64,000 nucleotides of DNA from Amycolatopsis coloradensis (GTDB lineage Bacteria > Actinomycetota > Actinomycetes > Mycobacteriales > Pseudonocardiaceae): NCBI RefSeq assembly GCF_001953865.1, contig NZ_MQUQ01000003.1:571917-635916 (forward strand), read 5' to 3'. Both the position numbers and the translations under genes were made by a program. Below, piece by piece: positions 1 through 10,847 of the stretch; position 1 is the first letter of the stretch, and each line of letters opens with the position of its first letter. The notes beneath the pieces were generated by a model that had not been told where the DNA came from, made no database searches, and worked only from the letters and a program-made list of their open reading frames with translations.

Positions 1-537
1 GTTCCCGCCGCAGGTGGAACAGGTCGCCGGGCTCGACAGCCGCAGCGGCAGCGTCGCGCCCTTGACCGCCTCGGTGAAGTCGATCCGGACGTCGGTCTCC
101 ACGTCCGCGCCGCGCTGCGGCCGGTTCGCGGTGGCACCGGCGGCGCCGCCACGACGGCCGAAGAGGCCGCCGAGGATGTCACCGAGCCCGCCGAAACCGG
201 CCTGCTGCTGACCACCCGCCTGACCGAAGATGTCGCCGACGTCGAACCCGCCGCCACCGGCGCCGCCGCCCGGGAAGCCGAAGCCACCAGGGCCGCCGGA
301 GCCGAAGAGGCGCCGGGCCTCGTCGTACTCCTTGCGCTTGGACGAGTCGGAGAGGACGCCATACGCCTCCGAGACCGCCTTGAACTTCTTCTCCGCCTCC
401 GCGTTGCCCGCGTTGGCGTCGGGGTGGTTCTCCTTGGCCAGCTTGCGATAGGCCTTCTTGATCTCGTCCGCGGTGGCGTCGGAGGAGACGCCCAGCTCAC
501 GGTAGAAGTCCTTACCGATCCATTCCCGTGCACTCAC
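1..537 (-). CDS. dnaJ: Chaperone DnaJ (5' part; 3' end outside window)
   Basis: Hsp40 co-chaperone that delivers unfolded clients to DnaK and stimulates its ATPase. The visible 179 codons start at GTG 537, 5 bases after a strong GGAGGAG ribosome site. They contain an N-terminal J domain with HPD at residues 38-40, then a long Gly/Phe-rich linker (about residues 75-150). The window edge cuts the gene just as the first zinc-finger repeat (CSTCGG) begins, so most of the Cys-rich and C-terminal domains lie outside. It is the third gene of dnaK-grpE-dnaJ. In actinomycetes hspR usually follows, but this cannot be checked here. Confidence 0.95.
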   Translation of the reverse strand, partial: MSAREWIGKDFYRELGVSSDATADEIKKAYRKLAKENHPDANAGNAEAEKKFKAVSEAYGVLSDSSKRKEYDEARRLFGSGGPGGFGFPGGGAGGGGFDVGDIFGQAGGQQQAGFGGLGDILGGLFGRRGGAAGATANRPQRGADVETDVRIDFTEAVKGATLPLRLSSPATCSTCGGN

Positions 538-570
538 CGAACGTCTCCTCCTTTCACGCCGAATCGCCGA

Positions 571-1337
571 TCAGCGGTCGTTCTCATCGAAGAGCTCGCC
601 CTCGATGGGCAGCTCGCCGCCCACGGGCGGGTCCACCGGGGCGTTCCGCGGCTCCGGTGCGGGAGCCGCGCCCGGCTCGTGGTCGGTGACCCCGACCAGC
701 GCCGCGCGCAGCACACGGTCACCGAAGCGGTAACCGCGGCGCATGACCGTGGTGACCGTCGGGCCCGCGACGTCCGGCGAGGTGCTGTGCTGGACGGCCT
801 CGTGCACGCTGGGGTCGAAGGCTTCGCCCTCGGCGCCGAACGGCTCGAGACCCGACCGCTGCAAACTCCCGACCAGCTTCTCACCGACCGCCTTGAAGGC
901 ACCGGTCAGATCGCCGTGCTGCTCCGCTCGCTCGAGGTCGTCGAGCAGCGGGAGCAGGTCACCGACGACCGCCGCTTTCGCGCCGGAGACGACCTGTTCG
1001 CGGTCGCGGTCCACACGCTTGCGGTAGTTGGCGTACTCCGCCTGGAGACGCTGGAGGTCCGCCGTGCGTTCCGCCAGCTCCTTCTCCAGACCGGTGGCCA
1101 CCGACACCGAATCGCCCACAATGGTCTCCCCGAGGCCGGGGCCCGCGTGTGCCGCGGGCTCCGGCGCTTCGGTTACTACGGGCTCTTCGACAGGCGCGGC
1201 GTGCTTCGGGCCGTCCTGGGGTTCGGCTGCCGGGCCGGCAGGCCGGACCTCACCGGTCAGCGGGTCGATCCGCCGCCGATCCCGCACGACCACCGGTTCC
1301 TCCGGGCCCCGGCCCTCGGTTTCGTCGTAGCGTCCCG

Positions 1338-1341
<4 letters not shown>
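571..1341 (-). CDS. grpE: Nucleotide exchange factor GrpE
   Basis: Exchanges ADP for ATP on DnaK. 256 aa. The N-terminal ~100 residues are acidic, Pro/Ala-rich and probably disordered. They are followed by the long helical dimerisation segment (rich in E, R, Q and L, from about residue 100) and the C-terminal beta domain with the conserved stretch around [10 protein letters not shown]. The ATG overlaps the dnaK stop as ATGA, indicating translational coupling. At 256 aa it is longer than enterobacterial GrpE, mainly because of the tails, which is common in actinobacteria. Confidence 0.96.
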
Positions 1342-3212
<1,871 letters not shown>

Positions 3213-3257
3213 GGTGTGTTCCTCCTGCTAGTTCGTGACCTGCGGGTTCACTCCCAC

Positions 3258-3278
3258 CTTGAGTGGGTGTCACGCAAG
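3258..3278. promoter_or_regulatory. HAIR element (HspR operator), promoter-proximal
   Basis: CTTGAGT-N7-ACGCAAG, matching the HspR-associated inverted repeat consensus CTTGAGT-N7-ACTCAAG at all but two positions. It lies just downstream of the -10 of the dnaK promoter. Confidence 0.8.
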
Positions 3279-3307
3279 TTCTATCGGGATGATGCGGCTT
3301 CCGTCAA
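3278..3307 (-). promoter_or_regulatory. dnaK operon promoter
   Basis: On the minus strand TTGACG (3307-3302) is followed after 18 bases by TAGAAC (3283-3278), a plausible vegetative-type -35/-10 pair. It lies exactly between two HAIR elements, and the downstream one touches the -10, so bound HspR would cover the transcription start. Read by eye; the start site has not been mapped. Confidence 0.6.
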
Positions 3308-3313
3308 GCCGGA

Positions 3314-3334
3314 CTTGAGTCGCCTGCACTCAAC
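3314..3334. promoter_or_regulatory. HAIR element (HspR operator), promoter-distal
   Basis: CTTGAGT-N7-ACTCAAC, one base from the HAIR consensus. It lies just upstream of the -35. Together with the proximal copy it brackets the promoter. Confidence 0.85.
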
Positions 3335-3378
3335 CTTGTATCCGGGTCAACGAGCGACCCCGGCGTCTTGTTCCCGGC

Positions 3379-4797
3379 CTACCGGCAGATCTTGCCCGGA
3401 GCGGGTGTGACCCCGCTCACCAGGTATTTCACCTCTTCGGTACGCACGCAGGCCGAGTTGAGCAGCCCGGTGTGCCCGTAACCGGCGTCGACCAGCAACG
3501 TCGAGTCCTCGATGTTCCGCGCGAGCCCCTTCGCCCACACCAGCGGTGTCGCCGGATCGTGTTCGCCGCCGACCACGAGGATCGGCGCCGCGCCCCGCAC
3601 CTTCTGCGGCCGCGGCGGGTACGCCGGAGTGACGGGCCAGCCCGCGCAGCCGCTCGTGATGTCCCAGAACTCCGAATACCGCCAGCTGTGCGGCGCGAGG
3701 GTCTTCACCAGTCCCTGCATCACCCTCGCCTCGGCGTAGGAAGTGAAGGCCGGTCCGAAGTCGTGGCAACCGATCGCGCGGTAGGCACCGTACGTCGGGT
3801 CCAGCTGGGCGTACGGCGCCAGCGCGGACGCGTCCGGCTTCTCCGCCGTCGCGGCGGCGATCCCCTGTGCCACGCCCGGCCAGAACTCCGGCAGGATCAG
3901 CCCGCCGTAGACGCCCGCCGCCATTTCCTCGGCGGTCACGTTACGCCCGAGTTCCTTCGCCGGGACGCCGCCTGGCGTCGCCATGAGCGCGTCGTAGGCG
4001 GCGAGAGCGTCTTTGCCGCGAAGCGCGCACTCGTCCGACGTCGTGCACCACTGGGCGAAGTCCTTGAGCGCGCTTTCGGTCGCGACGGCCTCGTCGAGGA
4101 TCGCCTTCCGCGTCGGCAGCGAGTGGTCGATGGCACCGTCGAGCACCATGGTGCGGACGCGCTTCGGGTACTTCTCCGCGTACACGGCGCCGAGTTCGGA
4201 GCCGTAGGAGACGCCGAGCCAGTTGACCTTCGGCTCGCCGAGGGCGGCCCGGATCGCCTCGACGTCGTCCGCGGCGTTCCACGTGTCCACTTTGGACAGC
4301 GCCGGTCCGGTCCTGTCGAGACAGTCCTGACCCGAAGCGCGGTTGTGCTCAATGAACCGGTCGTACTCCGCGCGATTCCGCGGGAAGCGGCCGATCGACG
4401 GGTCGTGCAGTGTGGGCCCGCAGGTCACCGCCGGGGTACTGGCCCCGACGCCGCGCGGGTCGAAGCCGATGACGTCGAACCGTTGTCGCACTTCGGCCAT
4501 TTCCGGCTTGTCCAGCGCGAAACCGCGGCCGCCGTACTCGAGCACGGTGACACCGGAGCCACCCGGCCCGCCGGGGTTCGTCAGCAGCGAGCCGACGCGG
4601 CGCGCGGAATCGGTCGCGGGCAGTTTCGCCAGCGCGATCGTGAAGGGACCGCCCACCCGGAGGCTCGCGCATTCCAGGGTCGGCGCGTACTCGGTCGCGC
4701 ACGGTTTCCAGTCGATCCGGGGCGCGGCGGAGGCAGGTGGTGTGGAAAGCGGGAGGAGCGCCAGCGCGGTGACGGCGGCGAGTGCCTTCGTCTTCAT
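3379..4797 (-). CDS. Secreted tripeptidyl aminopeptidase-like alpha/beta hydrolase
   Basis: 472-aa S33-type serine hydrolase of the SCO/TAP family, which removes tripeptides from peptide N-termini outside the cell. A Sec signal peptide covers about residues 1-25 (hydrophobic core, then ASA-AP). Oxyanion segment NPGGPGGSG is at 74-82, the nucleophile in GVSYGS is Ser198, and the C-terminal TAP-like domain supplies Asp414 (EHDPATP) and His442 (GYGHTG). Its ATG overlaps the stop of the upstream lipoprotein gene by 4 nt, so it is the last gene of a three-gene unit with two DUF4097 proteins. The real substrate is unknown. Confidence 0.88.
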   Translation of the reverse strand: MKTKALAAVTALALLPLSTPPASAAPRIDWKPCATEYAPTLECASLRVGGPFTIALAKLPATDSARRVGSLLTNPGGPGGSGVTVLEYGGRGFALDKPEMAEVRQRFDVIGFDPRGVGASTPAVTCGPTLHDPSIGRFPRNRAEYDRFIEHNRASGQDCLDRTGPALSKVDTWNAADDVEAIRAALGEPKVNWLGVSYGSELGAVYAEKYPKRVRTMVLDGAIDHSLPTRKAILDEAVATESALKDFAQWCTTSDECALRGKDALAAYDALMATPGGVPAKELGRNVTAEEMAAGVYGGLILPEFWPGVAQGIAAATAEKPDASALAPYAQLDPTYGAYRAIGCHDFGPAFTSYAEARVMQGLVKTLAPHSWRYSEFWDITSGCAGWPVTPAYPPRPQKVRGAAPILVVGGEHDPATPLVWAKGLARNIEDSTLLVDAGYGHTGLLNSACVRTEEVKYLVSGVTPAPGKICR

Positions 4798-5465
4798 GCG
4801 GCCTTCACCGTGACCGAACCGGTGCCGGACTTGAGGTCCAGGACGTTCGCCGACGCCTGATCCTGCCGGACCCCGGTGGTCTCGACCTTGCCGGTCTCCG
4901 ACTTCGCGCGGACCTGGTAGGCACCATCCGGGACGACGATCGTGACCTGTCCGACCTGGGCGTCCGCGGTGACCGCGCCGGGTTTGGCGAGCCCGACTTC
5001 GATGTCGCCGGTACCGGTGCTCAGCCGCACCGGGCCCGACGAACTCCGGACCTTGATGTCGCCGACTTCCCCGCGCAGGTCGACCGAGGCCGCGCGGGCG
5101 AGGGTGATCTCGCCGGTGCCGATCGCGCCGGAGATCGCCAGCTCACGCGGGACCACGACCTCGTAGTCCACGCCACACTGGCTACAACCACCGAGGACCA
5201 GCGTGCCGTTCTCGACGCTGTGCGTCTTGCCGGGATTCCGGCCGGTGTAAGTCACTTCGCGGCGCAGCGAGACCGGTGCGCCGTCCTCGACCCGGAGCGT
5301 GACGCCGCCGACCGGGACGTCGACCCGGATCGCGGTGATCTGTTCGGTGACGGGCGTGCCGTCGCTCAGCGTCTGGCGGCTTTTAGTGGTGCAGCCGACG
5401 ATCCCGAAGGCGGTCAGCGCGCCGAGTGCGAGCGCGCCGAGGACGCGCTTCTCCTTGTTCCCCAT
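4794..5465 (-). CDS. DUF4097-type lipoprotein
   Basis: 223 aa. The signal peptide ends in a lipobox (GIVGC, Cys25), so it is predicted to be membrane-anchored outside the cell. The body is a repetitive beta-rich run of short D/G/V/E repeats typical of the DUF4097 (putative adhesin/auto-transporter-like beta-helix) family. A CSQC pair around residue 100 is shared in position with the CGDNC pair of its neighbour, suggesting the two genes are paralogues. It is coupled by ATGA to the downstream peptidase gene. Function unknown. Confidence 0.75.
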   Translation of the reverse strand: MGNKEKRVLGALALGALTAFGIVGCTTKSRQTLSDGTPVTEQITAIRVDVPVGGVTLRVEDGAPVSLRREVTYTGRNPGKTHSVENGTLVLGGCSQCGVDYEVVVPRELAISGAIGTGEITLARAASVDLRGEVGDIKVRSSSGPVRLSTGTGDIEVGLAKPGAVTADAQVGQVTIVVPDGAYQVRAKSETGKVETTGVRQDQASANVLDLKSGTGSVTVKAA

Positions 5466-5493
5466 GAGAAAGTGTTTCCCCCGATGAATTCCG

Positions 5494-6261
5494 TCAGGCC
5501 GCGTTGACCTTGACGCTTCCGCTGTCGGTGTTGAGATCGAGCTTGTGCTGGGCCGAACCGGACTGGTTAACGTCGATGTCGCGGCTGCCGCTGCCGGTGG
5601 TGCCGGTGACGTTGTACTCGCCGGAGGGCACGGTGACCTCGATCGAACCGCTGTCGCTCCTGGCCGTGATGTTCGCGGCCTTGACCAGTTCCAGTTCGAT
5701 GCGGCCGCTGTCGGCCTGCGCCTTCACGTTCCCGCCGAGCCGCTCGCCCTTGATCGCGCCGGAACTCGCGTGGATGTCGACGTCCTGCCCGATGTTCTTC
5801 AGTTCGACGCGACCGGAGTCGGCCCTGACCTTCACGGTGCCGGGGACGTCGCGCACCTCGACCTGGCCGGAGTCGACCGAGATGTCCACAGTGGACACAC
5901 CGGCGAGTTCCACCGCGCCGGAGTCGACCCGTCCGGTGACCGGGACCCCCGTCGGGACGGTGACGTCGTAGTCGACCTCGCAGTTGTCGCCGCATCCGGC
6001 GAGGACGAGGGTGTCGCCGTCCACCCGGTAGGCGTCGCCCGGCTTGTTCCAGCGGTAAGAGAACTCCTGGTGGACCTTCGCCGGGCCGCTGCCCGTGCGG
6101 ATCTTGACGGCGCCCTCGTCGTTTTCGATCCGGACGCTCTTGATCGACTGGGTCAGCTCGGAGGTCGCCGCCGCGTCGGACGGCCACCACCAGCCGAGGC
6201 CGGTGAGGACACCGACGCCGATCAAGGCGATGCCTCCGATAGCGAGGAGTGGGCGCGCCAT
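5494..6261 (-). CDS. DUF4097 membrane-anchored beta-repeat protein
   Basis: 255 aa. An uncleaved signal or single transmembrane segment lies at residues 5-25 and ends in GWWW. After it come regular ~20-residue repeats with DSG (VRADSGRVEL, QADSGRIELE, ARSDSGSIEV), the signature of a right-handed beta-helix of the DUF4097 family. It is first of three same-strand genes (gap of 28 nt to the lipoprotein gene). A paralogue of the next gene. No catalytic motif is seen. Confidence 0.75.
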   Translation of the reverse strand: MARPLLAIGGIALIGVGVLTGLGWWWPSDAAATSELTQSIKSVRIENDEGAVKIRTGSGPAKVHQEFSYRWNKPGDAYRVDGDTLVLAGCGDNCEVDYDVTVPTGVPVTGRVDSGAVELAGVSTVDISVDSGQVEVRDVPGTVKVRADSGRVELKNIGQDVDIHASSGAIKGERLGGNVKAQADSGRIELELVKAANITARSDSGSIEVTVPSGEYNVTGTTGSGSRDIDVNQSGSAQHKLDLNTDSGSVKVNAA

Positions 6262-6422
6262 GGTGTTGAGTCCCTCCAGAGCAGGTTTTCGTGTGTCTCG
6301 ACGCTAAGGGCACCGCGCCGGGATGGACATAGGGGTAACCCCCGGATTCGTCCCTGATCCCGCGCCGGGGTTCTCGGGGTCCTAACCTGGCTTCGTCATC
6401 GGTTCCACGATCAGGAGGACGC

Positions 6423-6962
6423 ATGCCGCAGGCACCCGATCCGTACGACTTCCTGCCCGATCTGCCTGCCTTCACCTTGAGCAGCACCGACATCGAGGAA
6501 GGCGGCTTCCTGCCGACACCCCAGCTTTCCGGGATCTTCGGCGCGGGCGGCGAGGATCGTTCCCCGCAGCTGTCCTGGGAGGGCTTCCCCGCCGAGACCA
6601 AGAGCTTCGCCGTGACCTGCTACGACCCGGACGCCCCCACCGCGAGCGGGTTCTGGCACTGGGCGGTGTTCGACATCCCCGCTTCGGTGAACGCGCTGGC
6701 GGCGAACGCGGGCGACGAGGCGGGCTCCGGCCTGCCGGAGGGCGCTGTCACCCTGAAGGGGGACGGCGGCGTGAAGCAGTTCCTCGGGGCCGCCCCGCCT
6801 CCCGGGCACGGGCCGCATCGGTACATCTTCGCGGTGCACGCTGTCGACGTCGAAAAGCTGGACGTCGGCGAAGACGCTACGCCGGCTCTGCTCGGCTTCA
6901 ACCTCTTCAGCCACGCGATCGCGCGGGCTTCTCTTACCGCCCTGCACGAAAACAAGAGCTGA
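6423..6962 (+). CDS. YbhB/YbcL family PEBP-like protein
   Basis: 179-aa phosphatidylethanolamine-binding/Raf-kinase-inhibitor-like protein. Family ligand-site elements are present: [16 protein letters not shown], and [16 protein letters not shown]. It is presumably cytoplasmic, as no signal is seen. The start follows AGGAGGAC at 6412-6419. It is divergent from the DUF4097 genes and convergent with the GNAT gene downstream, from which it is separated by a long hairpin. The physiological ligand of bacterial members is not established. Confidence 0.9.
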   Translation: MPQAPDPYDFLPDLPAFTLSSTDIEEGGFLPTPQLSGIFGAGGEDRSPQLSWEGFPAETKSFAVTCYDPDAPTASGFWHWAVFDIPASVNALAANAGDEAGSGLPEGAVTLKGDGGVKQFLGAAPPPGHGPHRYIFAVHAVDVEKLDVGEDATPALLGFNLFSHAIARASLTALHENKS

Positions 6963-6977
6963 GGCGGCTTTCTCCCA

Positions 6978-7034
6978 AGTACGTGATGGCTCCCTTCCTC
7001 GCGTCTAGCGCAAGGAAGGGGGCCATCACGTACT
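6978..7034. terminator. Long hairpin between convergent genes
   Basis: 22-nt arms (6978-6999 and 7013-7034) pair with one G/U-tolerable mismatch around a 13-nt loop. It sits between convergent stops at 6962 and 7038, so it can act as a bidirectional terminator. The arm contains an internal quasi-palindrome (ATGGCTCCCTT), a trait shared with other hairpins in this window. Confidence 0.7.
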
Positions 7035-7037
7035 CGG

Positions 7038-7472
7038 CTAGCTCTGCCCGCTGGGCCGGGACCGCTCCATGTACTGCCCCTCCGGCGGATCCCCGAAGCC
7101 GAACGGCCGGTACAGCTCGTGCGCGTCGGCGGTGTGCAGCATCCACCGGAACTCCGCGCCCGGCCCGTTGTCGATCATCTCCCGGACCAGCTCCTTGCCG
7201 AGTCCCGCGCCGCGCGCCTCCTCGAGGACGAAGACGTCCGCCAGGTAGGCGCTGCCGATGGTGTCCGAAAACGCCCGCGCGAAGCCGACCAAGCGGCCTG
7301 TCGTGGCCTCGTACGCACCGACGACGCGCCATGCGTTCTCGAAGACCTTCTCGATCATCTCGCGGTCCCGCCACTTGCCCCAGTAGACGCTGGTGGACAG
7401 GCATTTCCACACCACGTCGAGGTCCACCCGAGCCGGGTCGTCATCCAGTTCGTAAGCGCCGACAGTCCTCAT
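7038..7472 (-). CDS. GNAT family N-acetyltransferase
   Basis: 144 aa. The acetyl-CoA-binding motif is visible as EEARGAGLGKELVREM in the middle of the protein. The N-terminal DLDVVWKCLSTSVYWG resembles the AtzA/YjaB-like subgroup. It lies 21 nt after the TetR gene on the same strand and may be the last gene of SMR-TetR-GNAT. Substrate unknown. Confidence 0.82.
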   Translation of the reverse strand: MRTVGAYELDDDPARVDLDVVWKCLSTSVYWGKWRDREMIEKVFENAWRVVGAYEATTGRLVGFARAFSDTIGSAYLADVFVLEEARGAGLGKELVREMIDNGPGAEFRWMLHTADAHELYRPFGFGDPPEGQYMERSRPSGQS

Positions 7473-7493
7473 GATCCGAAGCTACCCGGCAGG

Positions 7494-8054
7494 TCAACGA
7501 GGTTTCAGCAGGTAATCCACCACCGGCCGCAACTCGTCCGCGGAGGGCGGCTCGTCGTCGATGAGGCCCTGGATCAGCAGGCCGTCGATACCGGCGAGGA
7601 ACACCCGGAAGGCGACCTCGTCATCGTGCCGGACCATCGAGGTCAGCACGTCCAGCCAGCGCCGCGCGGCCGGCCGCAGTTCGGGCTTCCGCGCGGCCAG
7701 CAGGTACAGCTCGTATTCCGCCATCGTCCGCCCGCGTCGCGGCCCCAGCGCCTCGGCGAGCAGTCCGGCGACCTCTTCCGCGCCGCGGCTGCCGCGCGAG
7801 CGGGCCCTGTCGATCATCCAGTAGACCTCGGTCGCCATATCCCTCGCGCACGAGATGAGGGTCGCGATCAGCAGGTCGTCGAGGCTGGAGAAGTGATACG
7901 TCGTCGACGCGGTGGGCACGCCCGCCTCGGTGGCGACCGTCCGATGGGTGACACCGGCGACGCCGTCCCGTTCGATCACCCGCAGTGCGGCCGCGATGAT
8001 CTCCTCGCGCCGCTTCTCGCCCCTGGCCTTCCGGCCGTCGACCTGGATCTTCAC
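7494..8054 (-). CDS. TetR family transcriptional regulator
   Basis: 186 aa. The N-terminal helix-turn-helix includes GVAGVTHRTVATEAGVPTAS followed by the TYHFSSLDDLL signature, and the C-terminal ligand domain resembles TetR_C. It starts at GTG 8054, immediately after the SMR stop (TAA 8057-8055). The arrangement suggests that it controls its own operon, including the SMR efflux pump. Confidence 0.88.
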   Translation of the reverse strand: MKIQVDGRKARGEKRREEIIAAALRVIERDGVAGVTHRTVATEAGVPTASTTYHFSSLDDLLIATLISCARDMATEVYWMIDRARSRGSRGAEEVAGLLAEALGPRRGRTMAEYELYLLAARKPELRPAARRWLDVLTSMVRHDDEVAFRVFLAGIDGLLIQGLIDDEPPSADELRPVVDYLLKPR

Positions 8055-8381
8055 TTAGTGCGCGCCCCCTGCCTCGATCAACACGACACCGCCGACCACC
8101 AGCACCAGCCCGGCGATCACGGCGAAGTTGACCGGCTCCTTGAAGAACACGATGCCGACGGCCGCCACCAGCGCGACACCCGCCGCGGCCCAGATGGCGT
8201 AGGCGACGCTCACCGGCACGCCCGCCTTGAGAACGTACGCGAGCGCGACGAACGCGAAGGCGTATCCGGCCACCACGAGGATCGACGGGCCCAGCTTGCT
8301 GAAGCCCTCGGAAAGCTTCAACGAGACCGTGGCGGTCACCTCGGCGGCGATGGCGAAAGCGAGGAGAAAGTACGCACCCAT
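8055..8381 (-). CDS. SMR family multidrug/quaternary-ammonium efflux protein
   Basis: 108 aa with four transmembrane helices. The essential membrane-embedded Glu of the EmrE/QacE family is present in AEVTATVSLK (helix 1). Later segments include AYAIWAAAGV and FFKEPVNFAVIAGL. It probably works as a dimeric proton antiporter for cationic compounds. It is first in a same-strand unit with the TetR gene. A small palindrome (GACGATCGTC, 8399-8408) lies 17 nt upstream and could be an operator. Confidence 0.9.
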   Translation of the reverse strand: MGAYFLLAFAIAAEVTATVSLKLSEGFSKLGPSILVVAGYAFAFVALAYVLKAGVPVSVAYAIWAAAGVALVAAVGIVFFKEPVNFAVIAGLVLVVGGVVLIEAGGAH

Positions 8382-8463
8382 GTCACAAAAACTACCTGGA
8401 CGATCGTCTTAAAACAAAGAGAGGCGTACACCACATCGGTGGGACTTGGGCGCGGTCAGTGGG

Positions 8464-8477
8464 TTACCCATCAGTAA
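8464..8477. promoter_or_regulatory. TTACC-N4-RGTAA site upstream of etfD-like gene
   Basis: TTACC-CATC-AGTAA, 56 nt before the ATG of the Fe-S reductase gene. The same GGTTACCCA core with a similar right half occurs before the FadE5-like gene at 36843-36856. Likely an operator for a shared fatty-acid regulator; inferred from only two copies. Confidence 0.5.
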
Positions 8478-8533
8478 GAAGCATTAGTCTGCCACCACCA
8501 CCACAGCTTCACTCGGACGAAAGGCACCCGACG

Positions 8534-10828
8534 ATGGGCGCTGTACAGCTGACGCTCGGCGGGATCTCAGTCTTGCTCGGCGTCGTCGCCTGGGGAATGT
8601 TCTTCGCGACCATCGCCCGCTTCGTGCGGGTGATCCGCCTCGGCCAGCCCGACGCGACCCGCAACGGCCCGTTCGTGCCGCGAATGAAGACCCTGATCAA
8701 GGAATTCGCCGCGCACACCCGGATGAACAAGATCCGCAGCGTCGGGGCCGCCCACTGGCTGGTCATGTGGGGCTTCCTGCTCGGGTCGCTCGCCCTGTTC
8801 GAGGCGTACGGCGAAGTCTTCGTCCCCACGTGGGGCTGGCCCATCCTGGACGACTGGTCGCTGTTCCAGCTGCTCATGGAGATCCTCGGGGTCGGCACCA
8901 TCGTCGGTGCCCTGGTGCTGATCGGGATCCGGCAGAAGAACCACCCGCGTCGCGCCGACCGGCAGTCCCGCTTCCAGGGCTCCAACTTCAAGTGGGCGTA
9001 CTTCATCGAAGCCGTCGTGCTCATCGAGGGCATCGGCATCATCGGCGTCCGCGCCGCGAAGTCCGCGATGAACGTCCACGAGACCCCGGTCTGGGCCGCG
9101 TTCGTCTCGCACCCGATCGGTGAGCTGCTGCCCGCCAGCCCGAACCTGGTCTCGGTATTCGCCTTCGTCAAGCTGATGAGCGCCACGATCTGGCTGATCG
9201 TCATCGCGCGCACGATGACCATGGGCATCGCCTGGCACCGGTTCAGCGCCTTCTTCAACATCTACTTCAAGCGCGAGGCCGACGGCGGCGTCGCGCTCGG
9301 CGCGCTCAAGCCGATGATGAGCAACGGCAAGGTGCTCGACCTCGAAGAGGCGGACCCGGACGAGGACACGTTCGGCGTCGGCAAGGTCGAGGACTTCAGC
9401 TGGAAGGGCTGGCTGGACTTCTCCACCTGTACCGAATGCGGCCGCTGTCAGTCGCAGTGTCCCGCGTGGAACACCGGCAAGCCGCTTTCGCCGAAGCTGC
9501 TCATCACGCAGCTTCGCGACCACGCCTACGCGAAGGCGCCGTACCTGCTCGCGGGCGGCAAGCGCGACATGGCGGGCGACGAGGTCGGGCTGTCCGGGGA
9601 CAACATGTACGCCGGTATCGACGTCCTCGCGATCGCTGAATCGCAGAAGGCGCTCATCGGCGACGACGGCGGCATCATCGACCCCGAGGTGCTGTGGTCC
9701 TGCACCTCCTGCGGCGCTTGCGTCGAGCAGTGCCCGGTGGACATCGAGCACGTCGACCACATCATCGACATGCGCCGCTACCAGGTGATGATCGAGTCCG
9801 CGTTCCCCAGCGAGCTCAACGGGATGTTCAAGAACCTGGAGAACAAGGGCAACCCGTGGGGCCAGAACGCCAAGGACCGGCTCGCCTGGACCGAGGACCT
9901 GGACTTCGAGGTGCCGGTGTTCGACGGCGACCTCGGCGACACCGAGTACCTCTTCTGGGTCGGCTGTGCCGGGGCGTTCGAGGACCGCGCGAAGAAGACC
10001 ACGCGGGCCGTCGCGGAACTGCTGCACATCGCGGGCGTGAAGTACACCGTGCTCGGCTCGGAGGAATCCTGCACCGGTGACCCGGCCCGCCGCGCGGGCA
10101 ACGAGTTCCTGTTCCAGATGCTGGCGCAGCAGAACGTCGAGATCCTGAACTCGGTGTTCGAGGGCCGCGAACGCAAGGCGCGCAAGGTGGTCGTCACCTG
10201 TGCCCACTGTTTCAACACCCTCGCGAACGAGTATCCGGAACTGGGCGGCCAGTTCGACGTCGTGCACCACACGCAGTTGCTCAACCGCCTGGTACGGGAG
10301 AAGCACCTGACGCCGGTGGCCCCGGTCGCCGAGGACGTCACCTATCACGACCCGTGCTACCTGGGCCGCCACAACAAGGTCTACGACGCTCCTCGTGAGC
10401 TCGTCAGCGCTTCGGGCGCGCAGTTGCGGGAGATGCCGCGGCACGGCGACCGGTCGATGTGCTGTGGCGCCGGTGGCGCGCGCATGTGGATGGAAGAGAA
10501 GATCGGCAAGCGGATCAACGTCGAACGCGTGGACGAGGCGCTCGGCACCGCGCCGTCCAAGATCGCGACCGGCTGCCCGTTCTGCCGCGTGATGCTGACC
10601 GACGGTGTCACCGCGCGCCAGAGCGACGGACAGGCGAGCGAGAAGGTCGAAGTCGTCGACGTCGCGCAGTTGCTCTTGACCGCGGTCAAGCGGAAGCCGG
10701 AACCGCACCTGGTCCCGGCGGGCGCACCGTCGCTGGACGCCGTCTCAGATGCCGAACTCGACGGCGAGGCGGATGTGCCTACCAGCGAAACGGCCACCGG
10801 GACACCGCTTCCCGAGGAAGACAAGTAG
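8534..10828 (+). CDS. EtfD-like Fe-S/heterodisulfide-reductase-type membrane protein
   Basis: 764 aa. About five N-terminal membrane helices (residues 1-250) resemble the nitrate-reductase gamma fold. Two [4Fe-4S] motifs follow, CTECGRCQSQCP and CTSCGACVEQCP, then two CCG domains (one with CCGAGGARMW). This is the architecture of mycobacterial Rv0338c/EtfD, which passes electrons from the electron-transfer flavoprotein of beta-oxidation to menaquinone. I chose ATG 8534, which follows GAAAGG; an in-frame extension to 8459 is possible but lies across the putative operator. etfBA are not in the window. Confidence 0.85.
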   Translation: MGAVQLTLGGISVLLGVVAWGMFFATIARFVRVIRLGQPDATRNGPFVPRMKTLIKEFAAHTRMNKIRSVGAAHWLVMWGFLLGSLALFEAYGEVFVPTWGWPILDDWSLFQLLMEILGVGTIVGALVLIGIRQKNHPRRADRQSRFQGSNFKWAYFIEAVVLIEGIGIIGVRAAKSAMNVHETPVWAAFVSHPIGELLPASPNLVSVFAFVKLMSATIWLIVIARTMTMGIAWHRFSAFFNIYFKREADGGVALGALKPMMSNGKVLDLEEADPDEDTFGVGKVEDFSWKGWLDFSTCTECGRCQSQCPAWNTGKPLSPKLLITQLRDHAYAKAPYLLAGGKRDMAGDEVGLSGDNMYAGIDVLAIAESQKALIGDDGGIIDPEVLWSCTSCGACVEQCPVDIEHVDHIIDMRRYQVMIESAFPSELNGMFKNLENKGNPWGQNAKDRLAWTEDLDFEVPVFDGDLGDTEYLFWVGCAGAFEDRAKKTTRAVAELLHIAGVKYTVLGSEESCTGDPARRAGNEFLFQMLAQQNVEILNSVFEGRERKARKVVVTCAHCFNTLANEYPELGGQFDVVHHTQLLNRLVREKHLTPVAPVAEDVTYHDPCYLGRHNKVYDAPRELVSASGAQLREMPRHGDRSMCCGAGGARMWMEEKIGKRINVERVDEALGTAPSKIATGCPFCRVMLTDGVTARQSDGQASEKVEVVDVAQLLLTAVKRKPEPHLVPAGAPSLDAVSDAELDGEADVPTSETATGTPLPEEDK

Positions 10829-10847
10829 AACATCGAGGCCGGAGGGG

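Noticed and set aside
8399-8408. GACGATCGTC as the definite operator of the SMR-TetR unit
   Set aside because: Only 10 bp and centred on a common GATC core; kept as a mention but not called.
8567-10708. 713-codon open frame antisense to the EtfD-like gene
   Set aside because: Same GC-driven artefact; the opposite strand has conserved Fe-S motifs and membrane helices.
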